From assembly GCA_963760125.1 (NCBI GenBank), contig CAVXBV010000008.1:1-64000 (forward strand): 64,000 bases of DNA, given 5' to 3'. The stretch's first letter is position 1. The number at the start of each line of letters is the position of its first letter. Source of the DNA: RYN-111 sp963760125. Its GTDB lineage: Bacteria > Actinomycetota > Actinomycetes > Mycobacteriales > SCTD01. The translations under genes and the position numbers were made by a program. The notes under the pieces are model-generated. The model was not told where the DNA came from. It saw nothing but the letters and a program-made list of their open reading frames with translations, and searched no databases. Of the stretch, positions 43,579 to 52,725 are shown one piece after another.

Positions 43579-45142
43579 GCGGCACCTCCCAGGTCAAGGC
43601 CGTGCCGCCCTCCTCCCGCGTGCGGACCTCGAACCGTCCGCCGAGGAGTTCCGCCCGGTCGGCCAGGTTGCCGAGCCCGCTGCGGCGCCCGTCGCCGACG
43701 AGACCGGTGCCGTCGTCCACCACGCGGACGGCAAGGCTGTCGCCCACCTCGACCTCGACGGTGACCGAGGAGGCACGAGCGTGCCGGGCGACATTGGCCA
43801 ACGCCTCCTGCAGGACGCTGAGCAGGTGCTCGGCCACCTCGGCGGGGACGTCGGTGTCCACCGCCCCGGTCAACCGGGTGTGCGGGGCGAACCCGAGTAG
43901 CTCCTCGGCGGTGTCGATCAGGTCGAGCACCCGGCGACGCACCCCCACTGTGGGGACCATCGGGTCGTGCCCCAGTCCGTAGATGGTCTGCCGGATCTGC
44001 CGCACCGTCTCGTCGAGGTCGTCGACCGCCTGGCGCACGCGCTGCTGCGCCTGCCCCTGGTCGATCTGCCCGACAGTGCTCTGCAACTGCAAGCCGGTGG
44101 CGAACAGGCGCTGGATGACCAGGTCGTGCAGGTCGCGGGCGATGCGATCACGATCGGCGAGCACCATCAACCGCTCGACGTCGCGCCGACGCTCCGCCAG
44201 CTCGAGTGCGAGCGTCGCCTGCCGGGCGAACCCGGCGATCGACTCCAGCTCCTCGTCGGTGAAGCGCAGCCCGGAGCTGCCGCGAGCCGCGACGACCATG
44301 CCACCACCCAACGGCACGGCCAGCGCCGGGCCGGCCAGGGTGCCCGGCCACAGCTGCTGCGCGGTGGCCGGCTCCAGCAGGAACGGCTCCTGAGCCGCCA
44401 GGAGCAGCGCGAGCGGGCCGTCGGTGGGCAGGTGGGTGTAGGGGGCTGCCCCCCAGGACACCTCGACGAGCAGACGGTCCTCGTGGCGCAGCGCGATGAG
44501 CCCCAAGTCGACGCCGAGCAGGTCCGCGACGCGCTCGGCGACGAGTTCCAGCACCTCCTCCGGGTCTGCTCCCCCGAGCAGGCTGGTGGTGATCTCACCG
44601 ACCGCCGCCGACGCGCGTTCGCGTCGGCGGGCCTGCTCGTAGAGGCGGGCGTTGTCCACGCTGATGCCGACGGCGGCGGCCAGGCCGGCGGCGAGAGCCT
44701 CGTCGTCGGCGTCGAACTCCCCGCTGCGCTTGTCGGTGAGGTAGAGGTTGCCGAAGACCTTGCCGTGCACCCGCACCGGCACCCCGAGGAACGAGTGCAT
44801 CGGGGGGTGGCCCGCCGGGAAGCCGACCGCGGCCGGGAGCGCGCCCAGGTCCTCGGTCCGCAGCGCGACCGGGTGACGGATCAGCTCGCCGAGGATGCCC
44901 AGACCGCGCGGGGGCGCGCCGATCGCCGCGATCTGCTCCTCGTCGAGGCCCACGGTCACGAACTGCGCGAGCGTGCCGTCGGGGGCCAAGACACCCAGGG
45001 CGCCGTACCTCGCGTCGACGAGGTCCGCGGCGACCTGGGCGATGCTGCGGAGGACGACCTGCAGGTCGAGCTCGCTCCCGACCAGCGAGACCGCGTCGAG
45101 CAGCCCCTGCAGTCGCTCCGCCGGGACGGCGCGCTCGGTCAT
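43544..45142 (-). CDS. devS: Sensor histidine kinase, DevS/DosS-like, with two GAF domains
   Basis: A 532-residue kinase: GAF-A (about 20-165), GAF-B (about 180-318), HisKA_3 (about 330-400, phosphoacceptor H339 in DRIARDLHD) and HATPase (about 425-525, with DDGTGL and RSGLGNLADRAELLGG). H112 in FPAGHPPMHSFLGVPV aligns with the haem-ligating His149 of DosS (FPxxHPPM, recalled from memory), so GAF-A probably senses O2, NO or CO through haem. It lacks the roughly 35-40 residue N-terminal extension of DosS. It is convergent with devR rather than in an operon with it. Confidence 0.92.
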   Translation of the reverse strand: MTERAVPAERLQGLLDAVSLVGSELDLQVVLRSIAQVAADLVDARYGALGVLAPDGTLAQFVTVGLDEEQIAAIGAPPRGLGILGELIRHPVALRTEDLGALPAAVGFPAGHPPMHSFLGVPVRVHGKVFGNLYLTDKRSGEFDADDEALAAGLAAAVGISVDNARLYEQARRRERASAAVGEITTSLLGGADPEEVLELVAERVADLLGVDLGLIALRHEDRLLVEVSWGAAPYTHLPTDGPLALLLAAQEPFLLEPATAQQLWPGTLAGPALAVPLGGGMVVAARGSSGLRFTDEELESIAGFARQATLALELAERRRDVERLMVLADRDRIARDLHDLVIQRLFATGLQLQSTVGQIDQGQAQQRVRQAVDDLDETVRQIRQTIYGLGHDPMVPTVGVRRRVLDLIDTAEELLGFAPHTRLTGAVDTDVPAEVAEHLLSVLQEALANVARHARASSVTVEVEVGDSLAVRVVDDGTGLVGDGRRSGLGNLADRAELLGGRFEVRTREEGGTALTWEVPLRAGVAPGAAP

Positions 45143-45176
45143 GAGCCGAACCTAGTCCCCGCCCGGAGAGTCCCGG

Positions 45177-46340
45177 TCAGGCGAGCAGTGCCCGCGCCAT
45201 CACCATGCGCTGGATCTGGTTGGTGCCCTCGTAGATCTGGGTGATCTTCGCGTCGCGCATCATCCGCTCGACCGGGAAGTCGCGGGTGTACCCGGCGCCC
45301 CCGAACAGCTGGACGGCGTCGGTGGTGACCGACATCGCCGTGTCGGAGGCGAACGTCTTGGACGCACTCGACAGGAACGTCAGGTCGGGGTCGCCGCGCT
45401 CGGCGCTGGCGTTGGCGGCGTACACCAGGTGACGGGCCGCCTCGACCTTCATCGCCATGTCCGCGAGCATGAACTGCACGCCCTGAAACGCAGCGATCGC
45501 CTTGCCGAACTGCTGGCGCTCCTTGACGTAGGCGATGCTCGCGTCGAGGGCGCCCTGGGCGATCCCGACGGCTTGCGCGCCGATCATCGAGCGGGTGTGG
45601 TCGAGGGTCTTGAGCGCCGTGATGAAGCCCTGCCCCTCCTCACCGATGAGCCGGTCGGCCGGGATGGTGCAGCTCTCGAAGTAGATCTCGGACGTCGGAG
45701 ATCCCTTGATCCCGAGCTTCTTCTCCTTGGTGCCGACCGAGAAGCCGGGGTCGTCCTTGTGCACCACGAACGCGCTGATGCCCTTGGCGCCCTTGCTCGG
45801 GTCGGTGGTCGCCATCACCGTGAAGTGGGTGTTGACCTGCGCGCCGGTGATCCAGCACTTGGTGCCGTTGAGCACCCAGGAGTCCCCGTCGCGGACTGCG
45901 CGGGTCTTCATCGCCGCCGCGTCACTCCCGGCCTCGCGCTCGGAGAGGGCGTAGGAGAAGGTCGCCTCCCCGCTGGCGACCAGCGGCAGGAACTGCTGCT
46001 TGAGCTCCTCGCTGCCGGCCAGGATGATCCCCATGGTGCCGAGCTTGTTGCCGGCGACGATGAGGCTGCTGGACGCGCAGACGCGAGCCACCTCCTCGAC
46101 CACGATGGAGTGCGCGATCCGGTCTGCGCCGGCCCCGCCGTACTCCTCGGGGACGTGCAGGGCGAGCAGGTCGTTCTTCTTCAGCGCCTCGTGGACGTCC
46201 CACGGGTACTGCTCCGTCTCGTCGATCTCGGCGGCCCGCGGGGCGATGAGGTCCTCCGCCAGCTCACGGACCGCCTTCCGGAGCAGCTGGTGCTCCTCGG
46301 TGAGGCCGTAGATCGAGTACGTCGCGTCGCCAGTTCCCAT
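45177..46340 (-). CDS. Acyl-CoA dehydrogenase
   Basis: A 387-residue flavoenzyme of fatty-acid or branched-chain beta-oxidation, forming the trans-2-enoyl-CoA. Motifs: YALSEREAGSDAAAMKTRA (substrate/FAD loop), WITGAQ, RQQFGKAIAAFQ, QLFGGAGYTRDFPVERMMRD and the catalytic base E371 in IYEGTNQIQR. Full family length, ATG start. The C-terminal pattern resembles FadE25-type short-chain enzymes. Electron acceptor would be ETF. It is not in an operon with its neighbours. Confidence 0.93.
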   Translation of the reverse strand: MGTGDATYSIYGLTEEHQLLRKAVRELAEDLIAPRAAEIDETEQYPWDVHEALKKNDLLALHVPEEYGGAGADRIAHSIVVEEVARVCASSSLIVAGNKLGTMGIILAGSEELKQQFLPLVASGEATFSYALSEREAGSDAAAMKTRAVRDGDSWVLNGTKCWITGAQVNTHFTVMATTDPSKGAKGISAFVVHKDDPGFSVGTKEKKLGIKGSPTSEIYFESCTIPADRLIGEEGQGFITALKTLDHTRSMIGAQAVGIAQGALDASIAYVKERQQFGKAIAAFQGVQFMLADMAMKVEAARHLVYAANASAERGDPDLTFLSSASKTFASDTAMSVTTDAVQLFGGAGYTRDFPVERMMRDAKITQIYEGTNQIQRMVMARALLA

Positions 46341-46383
46341 GCACCGATGCTAGTGAGTCCGCACGCGACTAGCCTCCCGAGGC

Positions 46384-47562
46384 ATGACCTCACGCCCCCG
46401 CATCGCGGTTGCCGGCACCGGCTACGTCGGCATGTCCAACGCGGTGATCCTCGCCCAGCACAACACGGTCATGGCCAAGGACATCGACCCGGCCAAGGTG
46501 GACCTCATCAACCGCCGGGAGTCGCCGATCATCGACGACGAGCTGCAGGACTACCTGCGGACCAAGCCGCTCGACCTCACCGCGACCCTGGACCCGACCG
46601 AGGCGTTCGCGGGAGCGGAGTTCGTGATCGTGGCCACCCCGACCGACTACGACGAAAAGACCAACTACTTCAACACCGGCTCCGTCGAGTCGGTGATCGC
46701 TGAGGTCCTGCAGATCAACCCGACGGCGACGCTCGTCATCAAGTCCACCGTCCCGGTGGGCTTCTGCGCCCGGATGCGCGAGGTGCACCCCGGCGCCAGC
46801 ATCCTGTTCTCCCCGGAGTTCCTGCGCGAGGGCCGGGCGCTCTACGACAACCTGCACCCGTCGCGGATCATCGTCGGCGACCGGGGCGAGCGCGGCCAGC
46901 GCTTCGCGGACCTGCTGCTCGAGGGGGCCATCGACAAGAGCGCGCCGGTGCTGCTGACCGACTCGACCGAGGCAGAAGCCGTCAAGCTGTTCGCGAACAC
47001 CTACCTCGCGCTGCGGGTGGCGTACTTCAACGAGCTCGACACCTACGCCCTGACGCACGGCCTCAACACGGGCCAGATCATCGAGGGCGTCGGGCTCGAC
47101 CCTCGTATCGGCGACTACTACAACAACCCCTCGTTCGGGTACGGCGGGTACTGCCTGCCGAAGGACACCAAGCAGCTGCAGGCCAACTACACCGACGTAC
47201 CCCAGAACCTCATCAGCGCGATCGTCGAGGCCAACACGACCCGCAAGGACTTCATCGCCACCGACATCCTGAAGCGCCGCCCCAGCACGGTCGGCGTCTA
47301 CCGGCTCATCATGAAGACGGGTTCGGACAACTTCCGGTCCTCCTCGATCCAGGGGATCATGAAGCGGATCAAGGCCAAGGGCGTGCCGGTGATCATCTAC
47401 GAGCCCGCGTTCGAGGGCGACTCCTTCTACAACTCCGAGGTGGTGCACGACCTCGACGAGTTCAAGAAGCGCTCCGACGTCATCATCGCCAACCGTCGGG
47501 ACGACGCGCTCGACGACGTGGACGACAAGGTCTACACGCGCGACATCCAGGGACGGGACTGA
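46384..47562 (+). CDS. ugd: UDP-glucose/GDP-mannose dehydrogenase family (probable UDP-glucose 6-dehydrogenase)
   Basis: A 392-residue nucleotide-sugar dehydrogenase that makes a uronic acid by two successive NAD-dependent oxidations. GTGYVGMSN (11-19) binds NAD, KSTVPVGF and SPEFLREG line the active site, K201 (AVKLFANTYLALR) and catalytic C257 (GYGGYCLPKDTKQL) are present. The short form resembles UDP-glucose dehydrogenases of Gram-negative capsule loci. TAGCCT lies eight bases upstream of the ATG. UDP-glucuronate could enter the surface polysaccharide made elsewhere in the window. Confidence 0.9.
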   Translation: MTSRPRIAVAGTGYVGMSNAVILAQHNTVMAKDIDPAKVDLINRRESPIIDDELQDYLRTKPLDLTATLDPTEAFAGAEFVIVATPTDYDEKTNYFNTGSVESVIAEVLQINPTATLVIKSTVPVGFCARMREVHPGASILFSPEFLREGRALYDNLHPSRIIVGDRGERGQRFADLLLEGAIDKSAPVLLTDSTEAEAVKLFANTYLALRVAYFNELDTYALTHGLNTGQIIEGVGLDPRIGDYYNNPSFGYGGYCLPKDTKQLQANYTDVPQNLISAIVEANTTRKDFIATDILKRRPSTVGVYRLIMKTGSDNFRSSSIQGIMKRIKAKGVPVIIYEPAFEGDSFYNSEVVHDLDEFKKRSDVIIANRRDDALDDVDDKVYTRDIQGRD

Positions 47563-47629
47563 CCGACACGCGCCACCCTGAGTAGCTCTACTCACGCGCT
47601 GGGGTCCGTCGCAGGTCGATGCTGCAGGC

Positions 47630-50215
47630 ATGAGCGACGTGATTCCCTGCCCGGACTGCCGACGTCCCCTCGACGGCAGCACCTCCTGCCCGCACTGCCA
47701 CCTGCCGCTGACCGGCCCGTCCGCTGCCCGGCTGTGGGCCGTCGACCAGCGCCTCGCGGCCCTGGACGGGGAGCAGCACGCGCTGCGGAGCGAGCGGATC
47801 GGGTTGCTGACCGCGATGCGCACCGGGGCGTCCCCCGAGGCCACCGGGTCGCTCGCCGGCAGGCTCCTGTCGGGCGCGCTCCCCGGCGGCGTCCTCCCTG
47901 GCCCATCTCGTCCGCCACGGCGGCGGGCCACCCCACGTCTGCTCCCGCCGCACGGCCGGAAGCCTCCGCAGCCGGCGTGCAGAACACGCTGCTGACCCTC
48001 GGGGCCCTCCTCCTGGCGGTCGCGGCGCTCGTCTTCGGCGCCGTGACCTACCAGCACCTCGGGGCCACGGGCCGGGCCCTCGTGCTGCTGGCGCTCACCG
48101 CCGCCGCCGCCGCCGCGCCCGTGCTCTTCGTGCGACGCGGTCTCACCGCGACGGCGGAGGCCCTCACCGGCGTCGCCGTCGTGCTCGGACTGCTGGACGC
48201 CTGGGCCTTCCGGCGCGCCGGCCTGGGCGACGGTCTCGCGTCCACGACGTACGCCGCGCTCGCCCTCGGCCTGCTCGCCGGCCTCACGGCGCTGTACGCC
48301 GCCCAGCTCCCCGTGCGGACAGCCCGGATCGCGGCCGTCGTGCTGGCCCAGCCGATCGTTGCGCTGCTGCTCACCCGCGTCGACGCCGACCCCGTCCCGG
48401 CGGCCCTTGCCCTCGCCGGCCTCGCCGCCGTCGACGTGCTGGTGTGGCTCACGCCCCAGTTGCCGCGCGACTCCCGTGACACCGCCGCCGTCATGGCCGG
48501 GGTCGCCCAGGCCGGCGCCCTGGTGTCCTGCGCCGCCGCCGTCCAGGCAGACAGCGCGTCCGCCGCCTTCGGCTTGCTCGCCGTCGCCGCGGTGGCCGCG
48601 CTCGCCGCCTGGGGCACCTCGACCCTGCGCCGCGGTGTGCTCGCCGGTGCCGCCGTCGTGCTCCTGTGCGGCGCTGCGCTGGCTGCGGTCGAGCCGACCT
48701 ACCGGGAGATGAACCAACCCCTGGTGCTGGCTGCTGCCGCGCTGCTGCTCGCGCTGGCCACGAACCTGCTCCCGGCCGCAGACCGCGCCGGGGCCCTGAC
48801 CGGCGCGCTGCTCGTCAGCGGTGGCGCCGTCCTCGCGCACGGCGAGCAGCTGCTGCTCGCGGTCGCCGGCCCCCTGTCGTGGCTCGCCCACCCCTGGGCT
48901 CTCGGCGGGCTCGCCGACCCTCGGTTCGTGACCGGTACCTCCGCCCGCGCAGCCGTCAGCACCGAGGCCGCCTCGCGAGCGACTCCGGCCGTGCTGCTGG
49001 TGCTCGTCGCCGCGGCGGGCACCGTCCTCGTCGCCGGACTGCTGCTCGACCGCCTGCGGGACGCGGCTGGGCCGGCCGCCGGGCTCGGGCTGCTGGCGAT
49101 GATCGTGCTGCCGGCGTCGGTCGGCGCGAGCTACCCCGTCGCGCTCGCCGTCCTCGTGGCCGTGACCGCCGTCCTGGCCATCACCGCTCTCCTCCCGTTC
49201 GTCGACCGGGTCGTCCTGTCCTCCCGGTCGCTCGCTGCTCGCGACGTGCTCCTTCTCGCTGCGGTCGTGCCCGCCCTGGTCGTCGCGGCCTGGTCCGTCG
49301 CCGACGAGGTGGCCACCCTCGCGGTCCTGCCGTGCCTGTCCGTGCTCGCCGCCGTCGCGGCGGCTCGCCCGCTGCTGTCCCTCCGCCGCTCCACCGACGG
49401 TGCAGGGACCTCGGTCGGTACCGCCGTGGGGATCGCCACCTCGGTGGCGATCCTGCTGGCTGGGGCCGAGCTCGCGGCCGTGGGCTTCGCCGGTGACCTG
49501 CTGCGGCACCAGGTGGCCGGCCTGCTGGTCGTGGCTCCCGCCGTCGCGGTCGGACTGTCGTACCTCCTGCGCGACGCCCGTCGGCTCGGCGCGGAGGCCG
49601 CGGCAGCCCTGCTGGCCGCCACCGCCGTGGCCCTCGCCCATGACGACGTGCAGGCCCTGTCCTGGACGCTCGCCGCTGCCGGTCTGCTCGCCCTCGTGGT
49701 GGCCGTCCGCGCCGACCGGCGCCTGGTCGGGATCGCCGGCGGGCTGCTGCTCTCGGCGTCCTCCTGGGTCCGCCTCGTCGACGCCGGCGTCCAGGCGCCC
49801 GAGCCGTACGTCCTCCCCCTGGCCACCGCGGCTCTGGTCGCCGGACACCTTCGCCGACGGGCCCTCGGGATCGGCTCGCTCGAGGCCTACGGCTCCGGCC
49901 TGACGCTCGCCCTCGTCCCGGTGCTGCTCCGCAGCGTCGCCGATGACGATCCCACCCGCGCCCTGCTGCTGCTCCTGGCGTCCGGCGTGGTCGTCCTGCT
50001 CGGCGCGCACGTTCCGCCTCCGCGCACCCCTGCTGATCGGCGGCGCCGTCCTCGTCCTCGACGCGTTGCTCCTCCTGGCGCCGTACGCCGCGGCGCTGCC
50101 CCGCTGGTCGGTGATCGCGACCACGGGCGCGGCACTGCTGACGGTGGGGGCGACGTACGAGCAGCGCCGGCGCGACGTGGCACGGCTGCGGGGAGAGCTC
50201 GCCTCCTGGTCCTGA
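47630..50215 (+). pseudogene. Large polytopic membrane protein with zinc-ribbon N-terminus (SCO7613-like), two frameshifts
   Basis: Opens with a zinc-ribbon (MSDVIPCPDCRRPLDG, then CPHCHLPL) and a short coil, then loses one base of frame near 47893-47900. It continues as ASAAGVQNTLLTLGALLLAV with about 20 or more transmembrane helices. A second shift (+1) near 50011 leads into RLRAPLLIGGAVLVLDALLL and a stop at 50215. The shifts cancel, so the 2586-base span is 3n. A longer frame running on to 50667 is noise. The layout matches Streptomyces SCO7613-type proteins, function unknown. Probably intact in the organism if the indels are sequence errors. Confidence 0.72.
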
Positions 50216-50230
50216 AGGCAGAATCGGGGG

Positions 50231-50626
50231 ATGCCGCACACCGACGCCGACGTCCAGGCCCTGCTCGCGCTCGAGACCTGGGCTGTCGTGGGGCTCTCGA
50301 CCAACCAGACCAGGGCGGCGTACGGCGTCGCGTCGTTCCTGCAGGCCCGCGGGAAGCGCATCGTGCCGGTCCATCCCTCCGCAGCCACGGTGCACGGCGA
50401 GCAGGGATACGCCTCGCTCGCCGACATCCCCTTTCCCGTCGACGTCGTCGACTGCTTCGTCCGGTCCTCCCTGGTCGGCTCGGTCGTGGACCAGGCCATC
50501 GCCGTCGGTGCACGCGGCGTGTGGCTCCAGCTCGGAGTGATCGACGAGGCGGCCTGCGCGCGGGCGCGCGACGCCGGCCTCACGGTCGTGATGGACACCT
50601 GCCCGAAGATCGAGTGGCCGGGCTGA
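50231..50626 (+). CDS. CoA-binding domain protein (YccU-like)
   Basis: A 131-residue Rossmann-fold protein of the CoA_binding_2 family. TWAVVGLSTNQTRAAYGVASFLQARGKRIVPVHP covers the nucleotide-binding strand-turn-helix, VDVVDCFVR and GVWLQLGVIDEAA follow, and it ends MDTCPKIEWP, the typical closing motif. These proteins bind CoA or acyl-CoA, but their role is poorly defined. It starts 15 bases after the membrane-protein gene. Confidence 0.88.
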   Translation: MPHTDADVQALLALETWAVVGLSTNQTRAAYGVASFLQARGKRIVPVHPSAATVHGEQGYASLADIPFPVDVVDCFVRSSLVGSVVDQAIAVGARGVWLQLGVIDEAACARARDAGLTVVMDTCPKIEWPG

Positions 50627-50659
50627 CAACCTGCGGACCTGCTGCGGCGTTGAGGTGTC

Positions 50660-51154
50660 GTGACTGACTTCGAGGAGTTCGCCGCGGCGGCCCTGCCCGG
50701 CCTGCTGCGCTTCGGCCATGTCCTGACCGGTGACCCGCTGCGGGCCGAGGAGCTCGTGCAGCAGGCGCTGGTCAGCACCTGGCAGCGGTGGAAGCGCATC
50801 CAGCACGACCAGCCGTACGCCTACGTCCGTCGTGCCATGGTGCACACGCACACCTCCTGGTGGAGGCGATCGCGCCGCGAGACCCCACTTCCGGTCGGGT
50901 TCGATCCTGCAGGCGCGTCAGGTCCTGACCTCGCGTCGCTGTCCGCCGAACGTGACCGCACGTTCAGCGCCCTGCGGTTGCTCCCGCCCCGGCAGCGCGC
51001 CGTCATCGTCCTTCGCTACTACGAGGACCTGTCCGAGGCGGACATCGCCGCGGTCCTCGGCTGCTCCCCCGGAACGGTGAAGAGCCAAGCGTCACGTGCT
51101 CTTCGCACCCTCCGCACCCACCTGTCCCCCGACCACGAGATGAGTGCTCCGTGA
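50660..51154 (+). CDS. SigE-family ECF RNA polymerase sigma factor
   Basis: A 164-residue sigma-70 family factor of the actinobacterial SigE/ECF type. Region 2 lies at about 5-70 (LLRFGHVLTGDPLRAEELVQQALVSTWQRWKRI) and region 4 at about 100-155 (LLPPRQRAVIVLRYYEDLSEADIAAVLGCSPGTVKSQASRALRTLR). GTG 50660. It overlaps the next gene by four bases, and that gene has the layout of a membrane partner, so the pair probably works as sigma and anti-sigma. Target promoters unknown. Confidence 0.9.
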   Translation: MTDFEEFAAAALPGLLRFGHVLTGDPLRAEELVQQALVSTWQRWKRIQHDQPYAYVRRAMVHTHTSWWRRSRRETPLPVGFDPAGASGPDLASLSAERDRTFSALRLLPPRQRAVIVLRYYEDLSEADIAAVLGCSPGTVKSQASRALRTLRTHLSPDHEMSAP

Positions 51155-52029
51155 GTTCCACTGACCGCCTCGACGACCTGCTCTCCGAAGCCCTGCACGA
51201 CGACCGCCTTGCCCTTCCCGTCTCGCCCGACACCCTCTCCGCCGTACGCCGCTCACGGGCCCGTCGTCAGCGCGTCCGCGCGGTGGGTGCGGTGGGCGCG
51301 ACGGGGAGCCTGGTGCTCGCCAGCGTCCTCGTCGTGCAGTCCGTCCGCCCGACCACCCCGTCGTCCTCCCTGCGCCCCGCTGCCGGAGGCCCGCCCGCCA
51401 GCAGCCCCGCCACCCCCGCCTCATCGGTCCCGGGCATCTCCCCTGCCTGGATGCCGAACTCGGGCAACGACTGGCTCATGACCACCGCGGAGTACGACGC
51501 CTTCGAGGCCTCGCACACCCGAGCCCCCGTGCCCTCGCCAGGGCCCGGCCAGGGCCGTGTTCCCTCGCCGGCGCCGCTCGCCTCCCCGTCCGCGCAGCTT
51601 GCCGACGAGGGTGGCCACGCGGACCTCCCCACGGGGACCGACGTCCGCCGGGAGGACAGCCCCGGCGGGGACCCTGACGCCACAGCTCTGCACCTGACGC
51701 TGGCTGACGGCACTCCGGTGGAGGTCGAGCGGCGGCAGCTCCCCGGACCACTTCCCTTCCACGCATATGCGGGAGACGGGGTGAACGAAGGGGCCACCGA
51801 GCGGCCCGTGCCGGGCACGTCAGCCGGCGCCGCGGTGTACCCGCAGTACGGCTACGGCTTTCCCCCGCCGTACGCCGGGACGGATCCGGCAGTGGGCGCC
51901 CACGGAGTGGCCGTGGTGACCGAGGACGGCGTCATGACCACCTGGGCCGCACCCGCCTCGGTGCCGCTGGCCGACCTCCAGCGCTGGGCGTTCACAGCGG
52001 CCCAGTGGGCGAGCACCCACCAGGCCTAG
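51151..52029 (+). CDS. Single-pass membrane protein coupled to the sigma factor (possible anti-sigma)
   Basis: A 292-residue protein. The cytoplasmic N-terminus (1-45) starts TDRLDDLLSEALHDDRL, the kind of short helix pair that binds sigma factors in small anti-sigma proteins. One transmembrane segment follows (about 46-65), then a Pro/Ser-rich extracytoplasmic linker (70-165) and a C-terminal domain ending in LQRWAFTAAQWASTHQA. No zinc-binding HxxxCxxC motif is present. The GTGA overlap with the sigma gene implies a shared role. Anti-sigma function is inference from position. Confidence 0.78.
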   Translation: MSSTDRLDDLLSEALHDDRLALPVSPDTLSAVRRSRARRQRVRAVGAVGATGSLVLASVLVVQSVRPTTPSSSLRPAAGGPPASSPATPASSVPGISPAWMPNSGNDWLMTTAEYDAFEASHTRAPVPSPGPGQGRVPSPAPLASPSAQLADEGGHADLPTGTDVRREDSPGGDPDATALHLTLADGTPVEVERRQLPGPLPFHAYAGDGVNEGATERPVPGTSAGAAVYPQYGYGFPPPYAGTDPAVGAHGVAVVTEDGVMTTWAAPASVPLADLQRWAFTAAQWASTHQA

Positions 52030-52148
52030 CTGGATGGGGCACCGCGCTGCTCGGAGTTCACCTTCCGCCCGCGCGCTTCTCCCGCCTCCCCCACCCCCCG
52101 ACTCCCACCCCCCGGCGGATTCGGGGGCACCCTGTCCCCTCGGGGTCG

Positions 52149-52184
52149 CCCCGCTTTCCCGGGGCTTACCCCGGGAAAGCGGGG
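52149..52184. terminator. Very strong hairpin, 16-bp perfect stem
   Basis: CCCCGCTTTCCCGGGG and CCCCGGGAAAGCGGGG flank a four-base loop (CTTA). It sits about 120 bases after the sigma operon stop and is the most stable short hairpin I see in the window. No T-run follows on either strand, so it may act as a GC-type terminator or an RNA-stabilising structure. Confidence 0.6.
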
Positions 52185-52285
52185 CAGCTTCAAGAACATG
52201 ATGTGTCCGCTGAGCTACCTCAGCTCAGACCAGCAGGCACCCGGCTCGACGTCATCTCCTCGGCGGTTCGGCCGATGAGGACACC

Positions 52286-52477
52286 ATGAGCACCGACGCG
52301 CGGAACGGCCGGGTGGAGACGCCGTGCGACCGAGCGCACCTCGACCAGCTGCGCGCGCCGGACAGCGACATCGCCGTCCCGAGCAACCCCGCAGCGCTCG
52401 AGTCGATCGCCGCCTTGCTCGCCCACCGGGCCCACCGGGCCCACCGGACCGATCGGACCCAGCGCCCCGCCGCCTGA
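52286..52477 (+). CDS. Possible small ORF, 63 residues
   Basis: A weak call. ATG 52286 has GAGGA about six bases upstream, and the product has a helical middle (PAALESIAALLAHRAHRAHR) built on a tandem GCCCACCGG repeat. No family recognised. The rest of the stretch from 52030 to 52725 holds only the hairpin at 52149 and no other gene I can support. Confidence 0.3.
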   Translation: MSTDARNGRVETPCDRAHLDQLRAPDSDIAVPSNPAALESIAALLAHRAHRAHRTDRTQRPAA

Positions 52478-52725
52478 CCTGCCCGAGGGCAATGCGCCTC
52501 GGTAGCGCCGCAAACGCCCTGATCTCGGCCAGGTCGCAGGCACAACAGCAACATCGCCTGGCCACCGAGGAGCTCGACCTCCCAGGTCATGCTCTGCGGT
52601 ACGCGGCTCGCCCCACCGCTGTTGCCGTTGTGCCGCGCAACGAGATTTCGAGGGCGACATCGGGGGCCAGGTTCGGGCCGTGACGGTCAGGTTCGGGCGC
52701 CCGGGGTCGACCCAGACAGGCTCAG

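Noticed and set aside
50216..50667. C-terminal extension of the large membrane protein to 50667
   Set aside because: After 50011 that frame turns Arg-rich while transmembrane sequence continues in the next frame and stops at 50215.
46390..50799. Minus-strand ORF of about 1470 codons
   Set aside because: Antisense to ugd and the SCO7613-like gene; Arg/Gly/Glu/Gln-rich with no domain.
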